From NCBI GenBank assembly GCA_041658345.1, contig JBBAAK010000001.1:219269-283268 (forward strand): a DNA stretch of 64,000 nt, in the 5' to 3' direction. The DNA is from JBAZYV01 sp041658345. GTDB taxonomy: Bacteria; Patescibacteriota; Gracilibacteria; UBA1369; 2-02-FULL-48-14. A program made the position numbers and the translations under genes. This document shows positions 61,146 to 64,000 of this stretch, in pieces. The notes beneath the pieces are model-generated. The model was not told where the DNA came from and searched no databases. It was given only the letters and a program-made list of their open reading frames with translations. Position 1 is the first letter of the stretch, and each line of letters starts with the position of its first letter.

Positions 61146-62696
61146 TTATACTTTTTTAAATGGTTCAAGTGGCGTTTCTATGCCACTAATTTCCTTACGC
61201 GCTTTTGTAATAAAATCTCTCTGGCTTGCGCCACCAACAGATCCTTGTAGGTACAATTCTCTAGCCCAAAGGGTAATTGTTTCTTCCAATTTTTCTTTTG
61301 ACAAATAGTCGCGTATTCTTTTCGGGAGCTTTGCGTAATCTACGTGCATGTCTTTCAGAGTGATTTGTGGATTTTGTATATTTTCGTTGCGCATTTTGTC
61401 GTCGTATTGTTTTGATATTTCATCTGCATAAGTGAAATAAAACAGTCTTTGAATAGGGTTGTATTCAATAATTTTTTGTAATTTTTTCAATTTGTCCGAA
61501 ACTTCTTCGTTAAGTCCACGAACCGTGTCTTTTATGATTTTTCCTCCAACCTGTAATGGGGTCGGTACAGCTCCTCCAAAGCCCTTTGTGCCCTGCAATC
61601 CAACCAAAGTTTGTGCAGCTGCAAAATAGAAGGCCGGATTAAACGGAGCGTCCAGAGGGCTCACGGCAATATTTGCGCCCATGCTAAACAGACCATTCGT
61701 AGTAATTATAGCAGAGCCAATTCCACGCCAAGAGAGTAAATCTCTTGCAGAATTTCGGTGTCCAAATACACCTCGTTTTTTATATTTAACCCGTTCTTCT
61801 CGTACTTTTTCCTTTTCTTCGATTATTGTTGCCATTTTTGGATCGAGGACTTTTGTTTGCAGATTTTTAAGTGCTTCAATTTTTTTCTTATCTGACTTGT
61901 TGTCTTTTTCAAGAATAGCAATTTGCGTATTTAAAAATGCTTCCGCTTGGTTAGGTGTAATGTTTCCGTTCTCCACCATTAGTGGCAAAAACTCATCAAA
62001 ATAAGGTTTATCTTTGATCCTAAACAAAAGTTCATTCTTAAGTTTTGGCGTAAGTTGAGATAACAAAACCACTCCAAGACTCAATTGGCTACGTGTTTTT
62101 GATGGGCTTGGGATAACAGCGTCCACTATCATCTTCCAATCTTCATCTTTTAGGTCCGAACCCAACACGATTTTTTCTAAAAGTTGTTTATTGTCCGGGC
62201 CTATTTCGTGACCGACTTTGTCCTCATACTTTTTTCTATCGTCGCCTTTAAGTGCATCTCTTACCAAGGCTTGTACGTCTGCGTTTTGGATAATTGCTAT
62301 GCCGTTTTCAAACTGCATTTGGTCGATTTTTTCCATTGTGCCAATGTAAGTTTCGCTTCTGTTGATTGATGGGACACTAATGTCTTTTGCTCCATTATCC
62401 GAATACATTTTGAGCAATAGATTTAGTCTTCCATGCAAACTTTCCAGCATGGCTTTTTCATATTTCAAAAATGTGTTCTCATCCAAGATGTCTTTCATTT
62501 TGCTAAATTCGACACTGATTTCATTTGCTTTTGAGTAATAAGCCAATTCCAATCTGCTTGCCAGGTTTGCGCCAAAATCATTCCCATTGCGTAGGTCGGA
62601 TGATATGTCTTTATCAATTACCAACTCTGTGGCACTAGTGGCGCCTAAAATTTGCTCCTTGCGTTTTTTTTCATAATTTGGTTCTTCAACTGACAT
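61146..62696 (-). CDS. Protein of unknown function in the VirB6-like cluster
   Basis: 516 residues. It is mostly helical and charged: ~60-130 and ~230-320 have long Glu/Lys/Asp helices (ILEKDNKSDKKKIEALKNLQ). One weakly hydrophobic region lies at ~330-370 (IGSAIITTNGLFSMGANIAVSPLD...AFYFAAAQTLVG), possibly membrane-embedded or amphipathic. The C-terminal ~130 residues are again helical. No family recognised. It follows the PH-like membrane protein by 9 bp. TTAACC lies 7 nt before its ATG. Confidence 0.7.
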   Translation of the reverse strand: MSVEEPNYEKKRKEQILGATSATELVIDKDISSDLRNGNDFGANLASRLELAYYSKANEISVEFSKMKDILDENTFLKYEKAMLESLHGRLNLLLKMYSDNGAKDISVPSINRSETYIGTMEKIDQMQFENGIAIIQNADVQALVRDALKGDDRKKYEDKVGHEIGPDNKQLLEKIVLGSDLKDEDWKMIVDAVIPSPSKTRSQLSLGVVLLSQLTPKLKNELLFRIKDKPYFDEFLPLMVENGNITPNQAEAFLNTQIAILEKDNKSDKKKIEALKNLQTKVLDPKMATIIEEKEKVREERVKYKKRGVFGHRNSARDLLSWRGIGSAIITTNGLFSMGANIAVSPLDAPFNPAFYFAAAQTLVGLQGTKGFGGAVPTPLQVGGKIIKDTVRGLNEEVSDKLKKLQKIIEYNPIQRLFYFTYADEISKQYDDKMRNENIQNPQITLKDMHVDYAKLPKRIRDYLSKEKLEETITLWARELYLQGSVGGASQRDFITKARKEISGIETPLEPFKKV

Positions 62697-62705
62697 AGAA
62701 TTTGG

Positions 62706-63215
62706 TTAATTTAATCTTAAAATACGAATAAAAGTGTCAAAAAGAGTTGGCCCTTTGCCCTCCCACTCCGGCACTTGTGTTACCAAATACTGGCGGAGAA
62801 TTGTTGGGTCGGCTCCCATGAGTTGTATCGTCAATTCCGGATGCACTCTGTTACCTGTTAAAACATGCAATTCATCGACTGCAGGTGGCAGATGTAAAAT
62901 CCAGAATTTCTTGATATTGCTGTAAGGAATTCTCATTTCGCCAAACTTTATGCCATATTCCGAGATAATCACGTCTACGATTTCGGGTTTTTTATTGGTT
63001 TCCAAGATAATCACGAGGGGCAAAACCACAAATACCGCGATCATGGTGTATGAGTCGGTAAGATATCCGTAGGCTAAAAGCATTGCGTCAAGTAGCCCCA
63101 TAAGCAAAAACCATAAAACTCCGCGATGGAACCTTAAAAACTTCGGCGTGGACCAAGAAATTAAGGCTTGATCGAACGCACTTTCATCAACAACATTTTG
63201 TTTTTGTTTTGCCAT
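62706..63215 (-). CDS. Small membrane protein with a PH-like C-terminal domain, first gene of the VirB6-like cluster
   Basis: 169 residues. Two transmembrane helices form a hairpin (~30-50 GVLWFLLMGLLDAMLLAYGYL and ~56-75 MIAVFVVLPLVIILE), with both ends cytoplasmic. The C-terminal ~90 residues (VDVIISEYGIKFGEMRIPYSNIKKFWIL...) resemble a bacterial pleckstrin-homology/YdbS-like domain. Small two-helix proteins of this kind (PrgI-like) often stand beside VirB6/TrbL-type genes in candidate-phyla genomes, but the match here is by layout. It heads the leftward operon; a TATAAG lies ~20 bp before the ATG without a convincing -35. Confidence 0.65.
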   Translation of the reverse strand: MAKQKQNVVDESAFDQALISWSTPKFLRFHRGVLWFLLMGLLDAMLLAYGYLTDSYTMIAVFVVLPLVIILETNKKPEIVDVIISEYGIKFGEMRIPYSNIKKFWILHLPPAVDELHVLTGNRVHPELTIQLMGADPTILRQYLVTQVPEWEGKGPTLFDTFIRILRLN

Positions 63216-63444
63216 GCCGTGGATTTTTATTTTTTTAATCTTATAAGTCTAGCACAAAAAGGGGTTTTGAACAAGGGGTCGGCGGGGGACTCCAACAATG
63301 GGGCCAAACGTGGATCCGCCCCAAACAGGATCAAGCAATTTTCGGGCGTGGATTGATGGGTTGAGTTCGGCGTAAATTGATTGATGGAGAGCCTCTAGAT
63401 GGGAGTGGTGGTTGATTTGATGCAGGCACTGTTCTTGACTGGCT
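63216..63444. other. Intergenic region between the VirB6-like cluster and HNH copy 2
   Basis: No credible gene seen. It contains G-rich stretches (GGGGTCGGCGGGGGACTCC near 63280) and a TATAAG for the leftward operon near 63240. It differs from the DNA outside the first HNH copy, so the shared block begins sharply near 63445. Confidence 0.5.
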
Positions 63445-63575
63445 GGGTGAGTACTTGCTCACCATGCAATATTATTGATTTTGCGCTATTTAAAGTTGTG
63501 TTTTTTGGATGTTTTTGTGAGGATTTTTGGTGCAAATTTTGGTAGGATTTAGGTGTCATTTTAACCTGTTATTTT
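63445..63575 (+). repeat. Upstream block of HNH copy 2, with 18-bp palindrome
   Basis: Homologous to 20385-20515 in the other orientation. It begins at GGTGAGTACTTGCTCACC (63446-63463), then 112 bp to the ATG, exactly as in copy 1. Long shared strings include TTTTTTGGATGTTTTTGTGA and TGCAAATTTTG, and it ends in TTTTAACCTGTTATTTT before the ATG. Confidence 0.75.
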
Positions 63576-64000
63576 ATGGAAAATACAAATGGAAATATAC
63601 TTAGCGCTGGTACGCAACTTAGCGACAAAGAGCTACTAAAACTTTGCGAAGAATTTGGTCGTAATGCGCTACTTTGGCGAAGAAAATTTATTGGACTACT
63701 GCCGGAAGTGAAGAGAAGACGGCTTTATGAGAAACGTGGATTTGGGAGCATTTTTGAATTTGCATTTAAGCTCGCAGGTTTAAGCCAAGATCAAGTGAAA
63801 AGGGTACTTAACTTAGATGAAAAATTTGTGAATAAACCGGCACTTCATAATCTGTTGGTTTCGGGTAACGTTAGTGTAAATAAACTTGCGAGAGTTAACT
63901 CGATAGCAACTGCGGAGAATGATTTGGAACTTGCGGAAACTGTAAAAATTCTTCCACGTGGGGCACTTGAAACTTTTGTTAGGGATGAAAAAAATGCAAG
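63576..64000 (+). CDS. HNH endonuclease family protein, copy 2, 3' partial
   Basis: 141 residues visible to the window end. From TQLSDKELLKLCEEF onward the sequence is nearly identical to copy 1 (19491-20384), with changes mainly near residues 107-130 (LARVNSIATAEND for LARIVSIATQENE; LPRGALET for LSQKTLET). The first ~12 residues differ. The HNH domain itself would lie beyond the window, so nuclease function is inferred from copy 1. The DNA differences are mostly synonymous, which suggests both copies are under selection. TTAACC lies 9 nt before the ATG. Confidence 0.85.
   Translation, partial: MENTNGNILSAGTQLSDKELLKLCEEFGRNALLWRRKFIGLLPEVKRRRLYEKRGFGSIFEFAFKLAGLSQDQVKRVLNLDEKFVNKPALHNLLVSGNVSVNKLARVNSIATAENDLELAETVKILPRGALETFVRDEKNA

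Noticed and set aside
63216..63444. tRNA or other structured RNA in the G-rich intergenic stretch
   Set aside because: No cloverleaf or consistent long stems could be drawn; only short G/C pairings.

Overview
This window is about 40% GC, densely coded chromosomal DNA from a bacterium. The best guess is a member of the Candidate Phyla Radiation (Patescibacteria), possibly the Peregrinibacteria. This is inferred from the mix of complete amino-acid operons with unusual fusions, near-absence of Shine-Dalgarno sites, a type IV pilus locus, one enormous surface-layer-homology protein and many secreted proteins without recognisable families. UGA is used as a normal stop (many ATGA start/stop overlaps), so this is not the UGA=Gly code of Gracilibacteria/Absconditabacteria. 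No rRNA or tRNA gene was recognised.

Layout. 1-3627 (+): the end of a tryptophan operon (trpC-trpF fusion, DAHP synthase, trpB, trpA), nearly every gene overlapping the next. 3602-4805 (+): rplJ-rplL behind an L10-type leader with a terminator. 4807-15000 (-): threonine aldolase and a complete histidine operon (hisS, hisG, hisD, hisC, hisB-N, hisB-C, a HAD phosphatase, hisH, a hisA-hisF fusion, hisI-E), headed by a YerC/TrpR-type regulator with a palindromic operator at its own promoter. 15072-19396 (+): type IV pilus genes (PilN-, PilO-, PilB- and PilC-like); after an inserted HNH nuclease gene come a prepilin and, 14 bp behind its terminator, a 5,082-residue secreted SLH protein (21274-36522). 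Four small secreted proteins follow, chained by ATGA overlaps (36532-40587).

40584-45502 is an accessory island: two tiny genes (zinc ribbon and excisionase-like HTH), a stretch of about 185 bp with T-tracts phased at 10 bp (predicted bent DNA), a NYN nuclease gene, a small orphan, csaA-MFS-GNAT, and a divergent pair that looks like a Panacea-domain antitoxin with a RelE-like toxin. 45499-52103 (-) holds housekeeping genes: uvrA, efp (with an atypical modification loop), a PrsW-like protease, recF and an HTH-phosphoribosyltransferase regulator. thrS (+) follows. 54027-63215 (-) is a five-gene cluster around a VirB6/TrbL-like polytopic membrane protein, resembling part of a type IV secretion apparatus, with a large helical cytosolic protein whose leader can form competing hairpins. 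The window ends in a second copy of the HNH gene, which carries the same 131-bp upstream block and palindrome as the copy at 19491-20515.

The items most worth following up are the giant protein with two complete anchor modules, the four-gene secreted operon, the repeated HNH/palindrome unit, the phased T-tract region, the divergent toxin-antitoxin candidate, the hisA-hisF fusion and a recurring TTAACC motif 7-10 nt before start codons.
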